DNA of 64,000 nucleotides, from the NCBI RefSeq assembly GCF_043641665.1, contig NC_092183.1, positions 22,788,501 through 22,852,500 on the forward strand, read 5' to 3'. Position 1 is the stretch's first letter. Every line of letters starts with the position of its first letter. The DNA comes from Enoplosus armatus (taxonomy: Eukaryota > Chordata > Actinopteri > Centrarchiformes > Enoplosidae). Under the pieces are notes generated by a model that searched no databases, was not told where the DNA came from, and was given only the letters and a program-made list of their open reading frames with translations. This document shows positions 33,274 through 44,759 of the stretch, one piece after another. Position numbers and translations under genes: made by a program.

Positions 33274-36265
33274 TTAACCCATAAGAACCCACGGTGACAC
33301 CAGTGTAACAAGCACTTTGAATGCCCCAGACTCTTCCTTATAAAGCTTTATGTCTGACCTTAACTCATTAAGTCCCTAAGCGACATATACTAAACATCCT
33401 GGTGTGATGACCATGTGACAGTCATGTGACTGTGACAGGAAGTGACCTCTCCAAAATGCTGGTGTGGCCTGTGTGCAAATTTCAAGGAAGCAGCTAATTT
33501 CAAAAAGCTGTTTTTTGATACTACAAGTAATTTCAAACACATTTAATAGTTCCAATGCTTTGATAACATGTCCTATATTACATTCAACCTGGTCTGACCA
33601 TATTTGTTGAAGACAGTAAAATAAAACAAGTTACGAAAATATCGCTGTGACATATATGTCACATCGGGCTTTTAGCCTTAAAATAAGAATGAAAAACTTG
33701 ATGTGACCTATTTGTCACAATAACAAAAATGTTAATAACCCACCCAATTAATTTAGCTGTATCAATTATATTAAGTTGAAATATATTCTGCTGGTCAATT
33801 AAAAGTGTACTGAACAAATAGAAACACAAGATAATGTGAAAGTATTTGCTTTGTATTACAAAACAGTTTTTGTAAATCTGTACATAATGCTGACAAAATT
33901 TTACTATCCTATGCTGATCCCATAAAAATATAATTGTCTTATTCTTGTTATTCTATATTCTTTTATTTATATTTAATTTGTAGTATGAAAAAGAACAAGC
34001 GCTACACTCTTCAGGATGCACTGGAGGCCATCGTGGGAGATGATAGTGAGTTTGAGGGATGTGACGATAACTCAGATGAAGACCCTGATGACCCTCTTTA
34101 CAATCCCAATAACCAAGACAGGGAGAGTGACGAGTCAAGTGAGTGTGGTGATTCAGACAGTAGTGAATCAAGTACATCAGATGATGTACCACAACCAAAC
34201 ATAAATTCAGGGCAGCAAAATACATCCGTCCAAGGGAAAAAACTATTTTCTTGGAGGAAGAAACCTTTTGAAGCCCCTGAGTGCACATTCAAAGGACCAC
34301 ATGTCACACCTCCAGACAATCTTCAGAAAGTTCATAACACCAGAAATGCTTGAGTTACTAAAGGAACAAACAAATTTGTACAGTGTACAAAAATCTGAAC
34401 ATTACAACAATGTTAACACCACTGTAAAAGAACTGGAAATAATGATTGGCCTCTACCTGCACATGGGTCTTTGCCAACTGACGGGAAATCGTGCATACTG
34501 GGAAAATGACACAAGGTGTCCCATGGTGGCTGACATCATGTCACGTAATCGTTTTCAGAACCTGCTGGCAACTCTGCATATCATTGACAACACTGATGTG
34601 TCAAACAGGCAAGCTGAAGATAAGTGTTGGAAGATCCGGCCATGGTTGGATATGTTTCGTAAACAATGCCTGGATATCACCCTGGAAGAGCACAACTCTA
34701 TTGATGAGCAAATGGTGTCCTTCAGAGGGACACACAGCCCAATAAGACAGTATGTGAAGGGCAAGCCCCACCCTTGGGGTTTGAACATTTGGAGCCGCTG
34801 TTCTTCCTCAGGAATCCTCTGTGATTTTGCAGTCTATGAAGGTGGCACTGGGAAAAAATCTTTACTTGGCATGGGAGGTGATGTTGTGGTCAAGCTTTGT
34901 GAAACTCTCCCATCAGACCAAAACTACAAAGTATTTGCCGACAATCTTTTTTCTTCAGCACCACTGGTGCTCAAGCTTCTTCAGCGACAGATCTACTTTG
35001 TGGGAACTCTGCATGGCAATCGCTTGGCTGGGTGTCAGCTTGAAGACGAGAAAAGTCTTGCCAAGAGAGGCAGAGGATCTGTTGACGCCAGGGTGGAAAA
35101 AGAAGAAAGCATGGTCATTGTCAAGTGGTATGACAACAAATCTGTTACCCTGATCTCATCCTACTGTGCAGTTGAGCCTCAAGATAACGCTCAACGCTGG
35201 AGCAAAGCAGACAAGGCATTTGTGGAGGTCAGCAGGCCACAAATTGTGAAGGAATATAACACATTCATGGAAGGAGTAGACCTCCTTGATGCATGCATTG
35301 CAAGGTGCAAGTACCACATGAGGTCACGGAGGTGGTACCTCTACTTGTTCTGGCACACCATCATGTTAGGTCTGGTTAATGCATGGTTGATCTACCGCCG
35401 TGACTGTAAACTACTTGGTGTCCAAAACCCTATGAAACAAAAGAGCTTCCAGGCAGAGGTTGCCACTAGCCTCATTCTTTGGCAGGCACAAAGAGGCCGC
35501 CCATCACTCAATGCCACATCTCCACCACCACCACTGCCCAAGAGGGTTCGTGTTGGAGTTCCAGATGATGTTCGCACTGACCAAGTTGCACACTGGCCTG
35601 TGAAACGTGACAAGCGTGGCCACTGCAAACTCTGCAAAATCAATGCAACCACCACTCTCTGTGAGAAATGTGATGTGCGTCTTCGCTTCACTAAAGGAAC
35701 GAAACTGTTTCAAGTCTTACCATCTGGCCTAGGCTAAATGGCTAAAGATACTTAACAGACGTAAGAACTGAAAAAATGTTTCAGACATGGTGCTGATGAT
35801 ACAACGGTTTCATTTCTCTCTATTTTTTTGCACAATTTATGTTTTTAGGTCTGTTGTTCAGTTCTCTGTAGTTATGGTAGCTTGTTGCAAATGCCCTCAA
35901 ATAGGCAGTGTTATTTATTTTGATGCAGTTGGCATATTTTGTGACGTAAAGCAAAACTGGAAAATAATTTTATGTTAAACCTTGCTATTAAAGTCACAGT
36001 TTTGATGTTGTGGGAATGCAAAGAAAAAGGCAAATTTGTGTTACCAAGCAGTAAAAACCGTCAGGTTTACTTATTTTCAAATAAGGAATATGTTTACCAC
36101 TAACGCCCAAGGTAACATATATATAACAACACAGATCTTTGGTAATAAAAAGTGTTACTCTAAAAAAAACATTAGAAATGTGTTCTATGTGGTCCACTTG
36201 GTCTGTGGTATATCCCACATAATTTTCCTTTAAGGGTAAATGGGTCCGGGTTCTTATGGGTTTAA
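33274..36265 (+). mobile_element. piggyBac transposon, nearly complete
   Basis: 13-bp terminal inverted repeats CCCATAAGAACCC (33278-33290) and its exact complement ending at 36260 flank the element. TTAA lies beside each end (33274-33277 and 36262-36265, one extra T on the right). Size is about 2.98 kb. Subterminal regions are AT-rich, with TGACATATATGTCA near 33650. A single transposase gene is inside. Confidence 0.93.
33985..35737 (+). pseudogene. piggyBac transposase, one frameshift, catalytic Asp residues kept
   Basis: The ATG at 33985 (MKKNKRYTLQDALEAI) opens an acidic N-terminal region rich in Asp and Ser. The first frame runs to 34353 and the second carries the rest to 35737. The switch is needed at about 34320-34345, between PPDNLQ and FRKFITPEML. 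The DDE_Tnp_1_7 domain keeps the three expected acidic residues in SIDEQMVSFRG, VFADNLFSS and EGVDLLDAC. The C-terminus has the Cys/His cluster CKLCKINATTTLCEKC used by piggyBac proteins to bind DNA ends. Apart from the frameshift I see no stop. The flanking inverted repeats and the lesion argue against a domesticated PGBD gene. Confidence 0.92.
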
Positions 36266-36309
36266 GTTTTGCCTGGGATGTTGTCAGGGACACAGGAAGG
36301 TTGGAAGAG

Positions 36310-36560
36310 ATAAATATGATACAGATGTAATTTGTGTAGGTCTGCTGGTGCACATAAACATGTAATATAGCATTAAGCTTATTGTTATTCACAGTAAGCA
36401 GCCACAATTATCAATGTTCAAAACGTGAGGGGGAACAAAACAGACCTCTATCTAACCTAATGCAGTGTGTGGAATGTAAGTTAATGTTATTTCAGTAAAC
36501 GGTGGTTCAGTGGGAAAAGAGTTTTTACTGTTTAGCCAGCAGGTGTCCATTTGTGCTGAA
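36310..36560 (-). repeat. Inverted copy of 20840-21085
   Basis: Its reverse complement follows 20840-21085 through ACAGTAAAAACTCTT, CACACACTGCA and GCTTAATGCTATATTACATG. It sits directly beside a satellite relic, as does other low-copy material on the left side of the window. Confidence 0.82.
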
Positions 36561-36655
36561 CTTCACTTGTGAGCTGATTTAAGTGATAACTTCCCTTTTG
36601 AGTGTATTTGAGTGATGACTTCACTTTTTAACTGATTTGAGTGACATCGACATCA
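36560..36655 (-). repeat. Satellite relic, inverted
   Basis: TTGTGAGCTGATTTAAGTGA, AGTGATGACTTCACTTTTTA and GATTTGAGTGAC are, in reverse complement, diverged monomers of the 1-12 kb satellite. This is the only trace of that satellite I noticed to the right of 18.4 kb. Confidence 0.7.
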
Positions 36656-37265
36656 GCCGTATTTTATAGAGTGGTCTGCTGGACCAGCAGCATCTCAACT
36701 GCTGACAGGAAGAAACTGAACAGACTGATTAGGAAGGCTAGCTCTGTTCTGGGATACCCTCGTGACTTAGTGGAAGTAGTGGGAGAAGGAGAATGATGGC
36801 TAAGCTATAATCCCTGAGGGACAACATGTCCCATGCAGGATGCAGTCCCCCATGCAGGACACTCTGGCGGCACTGGGCAGTTCCTTCAGTAACAGGCTGC
36901 TTCACCCGCGGTGCGTGAAGGAGAAATACCACAGGTCTTTCCTCCTTGCTGCTGTCAGGCTTTACAATCAGCACTGCTCACAGTCCCCTGCTCCCTAGAC
37001 CACACACACACACCAAAATGGACAATTTTTGAATGTATAACAAATGGTGCAATATCTATACCGCATGCATACAATACAGTAAAATTCCTTTGTCCGTTCT
37101 TTGAATTTATAAATTACTTGTATTTATTTTGTTTTATAGTTTTATAACTCTTTATTATATCTTGAGTTTTCTTACTTGTGTTTATGCTGCTGTAACAATG
37201 CAAATTTCCCAGCTGAGGGGTTAATAAAGGATTATTTTATTTTATTTTATCTTATTTTGTCTTAC
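36655..37265 (+). mobile_element. 5'-truncated L2-like LINE 3' end
   Basis: Conceptual pieces SSISTADRKKLNRLIRKASS and LVEVVGEG match the C-terminal region seen again at 58705-59390. They are frameshifted and followed by a 3' UTR and the tail TGAGGGGTTAATAAAGGATT with (ATTTT)n repeats. Confidence 0.82.
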
Positions 37266-37395
37266 AGGTGTCCTGCAGTCCAGCATCTCTCCTCTCCTCT
37301 ATCACACTGACTCTCTTTCCTGTCCCATCTACATCTCTGTCTTTAATTTTGGAGACTCTACCTTTTTTATCTGAAATGACTGGTTTCAAAAAGAA

Positions 37396-37870
37396 GAGGA
37401 CCCAAAAGCACAACTCAGACTCAGGCAGGTAAAAACTGAGTTTTTACTGAAAACAAGCAGGGTTTGGTACACGATTGACAAATCAAACAATGCTGATAAT
37501 CCAGGAGGGAATACACAAAAGATGTAGCCAAATATCCAAACAGGAGTTCAAAAAACCAGGTAGTCAAAATACAGAGAACACTAGGAAAATCGCTAGAACC
37601 CTTGCACAAAGGACAAGGACAAACTGGCACAGAAGGAGAGGAGAGCACAGGTTAAATACACACCGGTGAGTGACTAATGAGGACCAGGTGTGACTAATCA
37701 GGGCGGGGCAGGAAATCACGAAGGCGGGAAACACAAAAGGGCAGAAAGTGAAGTGTCTGAAACAAGAGGAGAGGTAAGTACTACAAAATAAATCAGGAAA
37801 TGTGCAACACAAAACATAAAACATGAACAAAAGAAGACAAGACAGACAACGAACAGGACAAGACGTTACA
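37396..37870 (-). mobile_element. LTR-like fragment, possible solo LTR
   Basis: Reads TGTAACGTCTTGTCC on the minus strand at its right end and GAGGACCCAAAAGCACAACT at its left. No internal genes. It resembles the piece at 32695 in layout, but an LTR identity is only inferred. Confidence 0.4.
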
Positions 37871-38880
37871 CTATCCCTCTAATTCTACCCCGCTCTATCT
37901 GAATTTTGGAATTTTGAAAACTTTGCTGAACAAACCTGATATTCTGAAACACTGAATTCTGAAAACCTGACTTCTGATCTTGACTTGCTTCGGGTACCTG
38001 TGGTTACAGCAACCTGTCTGCTGGAATAAAACTCTCTTCTCTCACGCTCTCTGTTTCTCCTCTGATTCCTCATTTGTTTCGGGTTAACGGTGCCTGATCT
38101 ACCTTTTTGAACAAATTCTCTTGTCTCAATCTCTACCTCTCCTCTGTCTCACAGATCTTTTGATCTCCAGTTTGAAATAAATACATTTTTAGAATAATAT
38201 AATAGAAAAAACTGTTAATTAATTGGAGTGAATATTCATTTATACTAGAAGTTAACTGTAGTTATTCCTGAACTTTGTTGGTGTGAAACTCTGAGGTTTT
38301 TACCCAACGGTTTACAAGTAATACCACTATACTGTATTAGTTCTCCTTGATTCACATATAGTTGGACCTAATCTATAGAGCTACTCACATTGTTTGAATC
38401 AATAAATGTATGTAAGTGCTTTGTTGTTGTTTAAACCTTTATATACTTTAATAAATTAACCATCAGCTACAAGGATAATCGGTATTCTTTGATTGTGATA
38501 TTACACATATACCTGAATATTCTAACAGTGTAAGAAATTTAATTCAGTTTGCTGTCTTTGAATTGAGCATTGAAGTCATTTGTATTACAAACACTAAAAT
38601 ATACAAAAACCAAAGTATTTAATTATTTTCAATATTTGAGCATCAGTACAGATCAGAACAGCTTTTGATTACTAAAAACAGACACAGGTTTCACTTGTCT
38701 ACTGATCCTGCTACATTTACAGTAATCTTTTGTCATTAATATTGTGTTTTATATCTCATTTGTGTACAATAAAAGTAAAACTATAACATTTGTGGTTTTG
38801 GAGCACAACAACAATGCCAAGGAAAGGTGAGAGGTCCCAAGCTGCAAACCTGCGCTGGCAGAGGTCGACTGAGATTCACA
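37871..38880. other. Gene-free stretch
   Basis: Contains a short run of repeated CTGAATTTTGGAATTTTGAA-like phrases (37910-37980) and AT-rich sequence. No credible gene seen. Confidence 0.5.
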
Positions 38881-38884
38881 GAAT

Positions 38885-38935
38885 TAGAATCAGAATCAGA
38901 AATACTTTATTGATCTCCGGGGGAAAATTGTACAG
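38885..38935 (-). mobile_element. LINE-tail-only insertion (minus strand)
   Basis: AGAATCAGAATCAGAAATAC followed by TTTATTGATCTCCGGGGG is the L2-like 3' signature in reverse complement. It includes a little more upstream tail (CATTCAAGAATAG) than the 45-bp copies. From 38950 to 39830 I see only GC-richer sequence that may be the 5' region of the next LINE. Confidence 0.75.
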
Positions 38936-39829
38936 TACCGGTGCTCCCATTCAAGAATAGAAAGTAGCATAAATTTAGAAAGCCAGGCTTCTCATAAATA
39001 TGGCAGAACCAGAAATCAGTAGTGTACCTGTAACTCACTAACCTTTCTTGCATTCCTTCAAGAGAATCACCAGAGCAGACCTTGACCTCGTTTTGGATAA
39101 GGGTAATGTGATGTATAAAAAGACCAGGAAAAGTGTCCATAATCACATCAATTTAACTACTGATGAGCTCCCTGATGAACATGAACATTCCTACATGCAG
39201 GTTCATACAGTATGTGGACATGACACAACTTTCCAGATACGGCACAATTAGGAGAACCTTTACCTGGAGTTGTCGATAGCTTTCTGGACCTGGAGGCTGG
39301 ACTAAGCTGCTTGCTATCAGATGTGCAGTATGCATTGCTGTTGATGAGAGCGTTGTGTATTGCAGTATTCAGAATTCAGTATTCAAGCAGATATGGTTTC
39401 TTTGATCCACACTCCGATAGTGCGCATGCGCCGACGTGCATGCAGCCTGTTACAGTCGCTCCTGTTTGTTTTCTTCTTTTTCTTACTTTTTCTACTTTGT
39501 TTCTTTATTTAACTCAGAACTTTTGTAAGTACTGACTTTTGAAGTTGTGCCCTCTTCAAACATGCTGGTGGAGAGAGTTCTGGTATTTTTTTTCACTCTG
39601 GAATTACTTTCATTCAAACATCGGACAGTCGTGCAGCAACTTCTCGGCCGCTTTGTTTACCCCAGAGATCAGCTGATCGCTCTGAAGCCAGCCGACTTGG
39701 AGACCAGATCATCGTAAATCCCCGCTGAAATCTGGAGAAAAACACGCAGAGGATGCAGAGGGGGAACGAAGCGACGAGGGAAGAGAGGTGGGTCGAGACA
39801 ACAGAGGCTTATGAGAGAGCTTCAGAGCT

Positions 39830-41095
39830 GGCAACAGGGAGGAGGTGAGAATGATCCAGGGGGAACTGAAGATAAAGATCAGGGAGGCCAAGGAGAAGTA
39901 CAGGAGGAAGCTGGAGTGGAAACAACACCAGAGAGGTCTGGAGTGGAATGAGGACTATTACGGGTTACAGGCCGACCAACAACAGAGGAGCTGAAGGCAG
40001 AGTGGACCGGGCCAACGAACTGAATCTGTTTTTCAACAGATTTGACACTGTGGGCCCTGCTCAACCCCCCCATGACTCTTCTGCTGTCTGCCTCCAACCT
40101 TCACCTATTCCACTCCCCCCTCCCCCTCCTGCTCCTCACAGCCCCCCACCCCCCTGTGAGAGCTTTCCTCACACCTCGTTCCCCAGTCCCCAGGCTGACG
40201 GCACTCTTCAACCTGACGACACCACCCCTCCCCCACCGGTCATCTCTACAGTGTGCTTCACTGCCGACCATGTTAGAAGACAGCTGATGAGACTCCACTC
40301 CAGCAAGGCTGCAGGCCCTGATGGTGTCAGCCCCAGGGTGCTTAAAGCCTGTGCCCCCCAGCTATGTGGAGTACTTCACCACGTCTTCAACATGAGCCTG
40401 AGTCTTCAGAGGGTCCCTGTGCTGTGGACGTCGTCCTGCCTCGTTCCTGTGCCAAAGACGCCGCGACCCAGTGGCTCCAAGGACTACAGACCCGTGGCAC
40501 TGACCTCCCACATCATGAAGACCCTGGAGAGACTCGTCCTGGAGCAGCTCCGGCCCTTGGTCAAGCCACACTTGGACCCCCTTCAGTTCGCCTACCAGCC
40601 CCGACTTGGAGTGGAGGATGCCATCATCTACCTGCTTAACAGCGTCTACGCCCACCTGGATAAGCCGGCGAGCACTGTGAGAGTCATGTTTTTTGACTTC
40701 TCCAGTGCGTTCAACACCATCCGTCCAGCTCTACTGGGTGAGAGGCTGACGGAGATGCAGGTGGATGCCCCCCTCGTGTCCTGGATTGTCAACTACCTGA
40801 CTGGCAGACCACAGTATGTGCGCTTACAACACTGTGTGTCAGACAGAGTGGTCAGCAACACCGGGGCCCTGCAGGGGACTGTCCTCTCTCCCTTCCTCTT
40901 CACCATCTACACCACGGACTTCAGCTACTGCACAGAGACCTGCCATCTTCAGAAGTTTTCTGACGACTCAGCAATAGTTGGATGTATCAGCAAAGGTGAT
41001 GAGGAGGAGTACAGGGCTGCTGTGAACAACTTTGTCACATGGTGTGAGCAGAACCACCTGCTGCTCAACGTGGCAAAGACAAAGGAAGTCCTCCT
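39830..41095 (+). pseudogene. L2-like LINE reverse transcriptase, long but truncated
   Basis: The frame 39948-41099 is open for 383 codons. It includes the linker (RTITGYRPTNNRG), a proline-rich spacer, SKAAGPDGVSPRVLKACAPQ, KTPRPSGSKDYRPVALTS, the first catalytic motif FFDFSSAFNTI, QGTVLSPFLFTIYTTDF, the second catalytic box FSDDSAIVG and NHLLLNVAKTKE. Upstream coding traces (IQGELKIKIREAKEKYRRK) reach back to about 39840 in another frame. The endonuclease is missing and the 3' end is cut at 41095, where Helitron sequence begins. The RT core itself looks intact but has no complete element around it. Confidence 0.92.
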
Positions 41096-42895
41096 GTAAG
41101 TACGAGTTGAAGCCTGTGGAGTTTTACAATGTGGACACGGACAACCTGAATAACCCCATACAGAGAGTCGGCCTACAACTCCCATTGCTGCTGAATCAAC
41201 CCCTCTGCTGGATGATGCTCCTCGAAATGAGTCAAGCCTAAGTGCTCCAGAGATAAACGCTGTTGTTACTGAGGTCTGTAATGACACCGTACATGAAGTA
41301 TCCACTGATATGGAAACTGAACCAGAACCATCGAGCCAATTCAGCTTGAATTCTGTCACATCACGTGTGTTCTCCTCACAGTGAATCAAACTTATCTGCT
41401 CCAAAAATAAATTCTGTGGCCAGTGATAATGTCTTACATGACTCTCCTGTAAACTGTCAAAACTTGGTAAACAGCAATGGATAAAATATAAGAGGAGACT
41501 ATTGCTCGCTGAAAATATATCACAAAGAAAGGAGAATCAAAAGTGGAAAGAAAAGGAAAAGTATGCTTCTGATGAAACATACAGAGCAAAGAAAAAGGCT
41601 TTCTTAAGCAGGAAATATTCTAATGAAGAACTCAGACAAAGAAAACAAGAGCATGTTACCAACACATTGCGACAAAAGAAAATAAATAACAAAACAACCC
41701 GATATAGAGACAATGTTAACTTCAGGCAGAGACAATGCTGAACATAAACAGAAAAAACAGCAGTACATCACCAACCAATACCGGAATAATGTTGACTTTT
41801 GGCAGCGGCAGTCACGCATTCAGGCTTAGACACAGAGAAATACAAAATACAAGAAATACAGATGGATAAATAGACAAACACATGAGAGTGACAGAGGCTG
41901 TGACAACTCTTTGATCAAAGAGGCTGTTTGAAGATGATGACTGCAGAAATGAACAACAGTGCAAGGTGCCTGGTGAGAGAAGGAGAGAGTAGATCTGTCA
42001 TACATGTCATACTCATCTTAAAAATGGAGCCATGCCAACCCTCGCTGTAGCTAACAACTTGGAGCTAGCTGACATTCCACTTGAACTGTCTGATCTCAAC
42101 ATATTGGAGAGACAACTCATCGCCAAGTGCATAACGTTTGCCAAAATCATTCCTCTACCCAAAGGCCAACAGAGAGCAATACATGGTAATGCAGTATGTG
42201 TCCCGTCTCAGGTACAGGAAACAGTCAATGCTCTGCCCAGACTGAGAAGTGAGTCTCAAGTGATGAGAATAAAAGGTGAAGAGACGATTGTGTTACAGAA
42301 GTCATCAGCTGTTCCAGACTATTAACTGGTCTAAACTAGAGCAGACGCTGCATAAACTCAAACGTTCAGCCACAGTATGAGGATGTTACAATCAGAGATG
42401 AGGCTGAGTTATGTGACCTAACACTTCCTGACGAGGAAGATGAGGATGACGATGATGTGGATGAGAACATGGATGATGATGATTATGATGATGATGATTT
42501 TATGGAAACTGAAAGGTGTGAGAGTAACGCACGATGTGAGGCAGAAAATGAGCCACAGAATGATGACATGCCTCTTTGTGATGACAGTCAACCACAGGAG
42601 CAAAGAGATGATTTAGAACAGGAAGGTGACATGCCTAATGGTGGTCTTGCTCTAGAATCATGCCTTCAGCCACGTGATGTTTCAGAGGAGATATTGTGTT
42701 TTAGTGAAGGAATCTGTTGCCCCTGCAGACAGAAACAGTCCAGTCAGCTTTTTCAGAACACCTAAACTAGAGGCCTTGGCTTTCTCTGTTCAGTTTCCCA
42801 CTGGTCAAAACACACTGGATGAAAAGAGACGCATTAAATGAACACCCAGCAGTTATTTCAAAACAAGGTTTTTTGGTGTTGATGATCGGTTTGCC
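41096..42895 (+). pseudogene. Helitron (RepHel) N-terminal region fragment
   Basis: The pieces match the N-terminal part of teleost Helitron replicase-helicases as I know them. They are KYELKPVEFYNVDTDN at the junction, EVCNDTVHEVSTDMETEPEP (41270-41325), a basic repeat region of the Y-R-x-x-x-x-F-R type (41502-41741), CHTCHTHLKNGAMPT with NNLELADIPLELSDLNILER (DUF6570-like, 42000-42290), an acidic stretch and [20 protein letters not shown] (42750-42800). Many frameshifts and stops break it. The HUH Rep and helicase domains are not in the window. Confidence 0.82.
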
Positions 42896-43032
42896 AGAGA
42901 CACAAACTACCAGATTCCCTCAGCACAGACATAATGTTTGGAAAAGGAGTAAACACACCCAATTCGTACATCACTTTCTGGAACATGGGTGGGACTCTGT
43001 TCAGGCCACAGTTGTACAAAGTAACCCAAGAT
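42893..43032 (+). pseudogene. GIY-YIG-like nuclease fragment, copy 1
   Basis: RFPQHRHNVWKRSKHTQFVH followed by HFLEHGWDSVQATVVQ resembles the C-terminal half of the GIY-YIG-type endonuclease domain of Penelope-like retroelements. It follows the Helitron fragment directly. Only about 40 residues can be read. Confidence 0.5.
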
Positions 43033-43384
43033 AGATTTCAATTTTTTTCCCCCTAACCTATGAATCTACGCCATGAATCTGATGTTGGTTGCTTCATAAA
43101 GTTAGCAGATTCATTTGCAAAGGACAAGCTAGGTAATGGTCCAAATAAAATGTAGGAGCATTACAGATAGTAATGTTATTCTAAATATAAATGTAAATCA
43201 CAGTAAATCTATCTCATGTCATGTCTCATGTCACATCACTGTTTTGGCCAATGCCCAGGATACTCACTCGTGCCTACAGAGTGCGAGTGCGAGCAACAGG
43301 ATGCTGACTGCCTTTCACTTAACAGCCACTGGTGTCATTAATTACAAGGACTTCCTGAAAACTCCACATAGAACCTTGAAAAAC

Positions 43385-43700
43385 ATATAAGCAATGTGGA
43401 CTGCAGTATGTGGGATCAGTGGCACAATGTTGGTAAGATTTACCCAGCACAGATATAACATCCTTAGAAAGAGGGAGACACATACCCCACTGGTACAGCA
43501 TTTCCTGCTGCATGGATGGCACTCGGTCCAGGTCACTGTGTTAGAGTAATTACAGATGGAACACACCTTAAAAAACAAAGAACTGAGAGAATCTGGATGA
43601 ATAAATTATACTATACTGTACATTCCAGAGGATTAAATGAGAAATAGTCTTGTCCCAGTGGAGAGCAGTGATGAAGAGGTCTGAATTCTTCTTGAATGCA
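43385..43700 (+). pseudogene. GIY-YIG-like nuclease fragment, copy 2
   Basis: CGLQYVGSVAQCW, a YVG-type motif, is followed after a frame break by FTQHRYNILRKRETHTPLVQ and HFLLHGWHSVQVTVLE. Traces of a C-terminal ERIWMNKLYYTVHSRGLNEK segment come next. The order fits a GIY-YIG domain ending as in Penelope-like elements. It is broken by stops. From 43700 to 44477 I see nothing recognisable. Confidence 0.55.
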
Positions 43701-44477
43701 CTGTATTAGCACATGACTACCACCTAATGGTTTTAGTTATTTACTGCTACACTCACTCAATTGCGCTATAATTAATTTACCCTAATCACATAAAATTGAA
43801 AACTGTGTATGTGAGTCCAACAACACTGCCACCTGCTGCTTACTAGGCATAATTACTCCAATTTGGGCCAAAACAACACTTCAAAATAAACCAAAACCTT
43901 TCAAGCTCCTTGAAGCCGAGAAAATGTTTGACATTTATGTTCGACACCAACAGTGTTGACATTTTGAGATACTAGGCCTGTTACTTTGCTGCTGATATTG
44001 TTTTTTCCAACATAAAACTAAGCACACGTCTCCTTACCCCAAATGTTCTTACAACTATATTGTTACCTAAAGGACTTCAACTGGCTCATTTTAAGCACAT
44101 CAAAACTCATTCCAAATTAATTGAATATTGTTAGGCGATGACCAGAGATCTTACAGACCAAGTTTCATTTTTCTTTGTTCTGAAGGACAGTAAATAATTA
44201 AAATTATTCAAAAATGAATTAGCATCTACTTTTTTGTTAAAGACCAAAGAAGACCGAAGACAGCTGCTTTGACCTGTGATGCTGCTGATTGTATAAAGGA
44301 GTACAAGAATTGTTATTAATGTTGATTAATTAATGATCTTAGTGACTGATTTAAGTTATGTGCTGTAGCCACAGTGATGGTCATAAGGCCATCCTGTTAC
44401 ATTCATATTTTAAACATTTATTATTACAGTTACTCTTAGTTACTAAGTGTTTCATTTATGAAACACTTCCAGTACTG

Positions 44478-44525
44478 TACAATTTCCCCCTGGGGATCAA
44501 TAAAGTATATCTGATTCTGATTCTG
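44478..44525 (+). mobile_element. LINE-tail-only insertion
   Basis: TGTACAATTTCCCCCTGGGG then ATCAATAAAGTATATCTGAT and TTCTGATT repeats: the same L2-like 3' signature as at 17489, 20293 and 38885, again with no LINE body upstream. Confidence 0.75.
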
Positions 44526-44759
44526 ATCTGATTAAGTAAAATGAATATAGTATGTAGGCCCAGGTTCAAGCTTGACAGTTTTCCGTATGTAGAACACTCC
44601 TGCAGTGCTAACCCCAAATCAACTCTTTGTAGTTTAGGTCAATGTTGAAAAGGGAAAATGTTCTATTGTATTTAGGTGAGTCATAAATGGCATCAATGAA
44701 CCAGTTGGTGGTCAATTGCATTGACCGGAAGCAATTAAATAACAGCTGAAATACTACCT

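Noticed and set aside
33985..35737. Domesticated piggyBac-derived host gene (PGBD)
   Set aside because: Intact TIRs, TTAA at both ends and a frameshift before the catalytic domain indicate a transposon copy, not a maintained gene.
39948..41099. Intact cellular reverse transcriptase gene
   Set aside because: The RT core is open, but the element lacks its endonuclease and 3' end, and a diverged dead copy of the same family lies at 16.6 kb.
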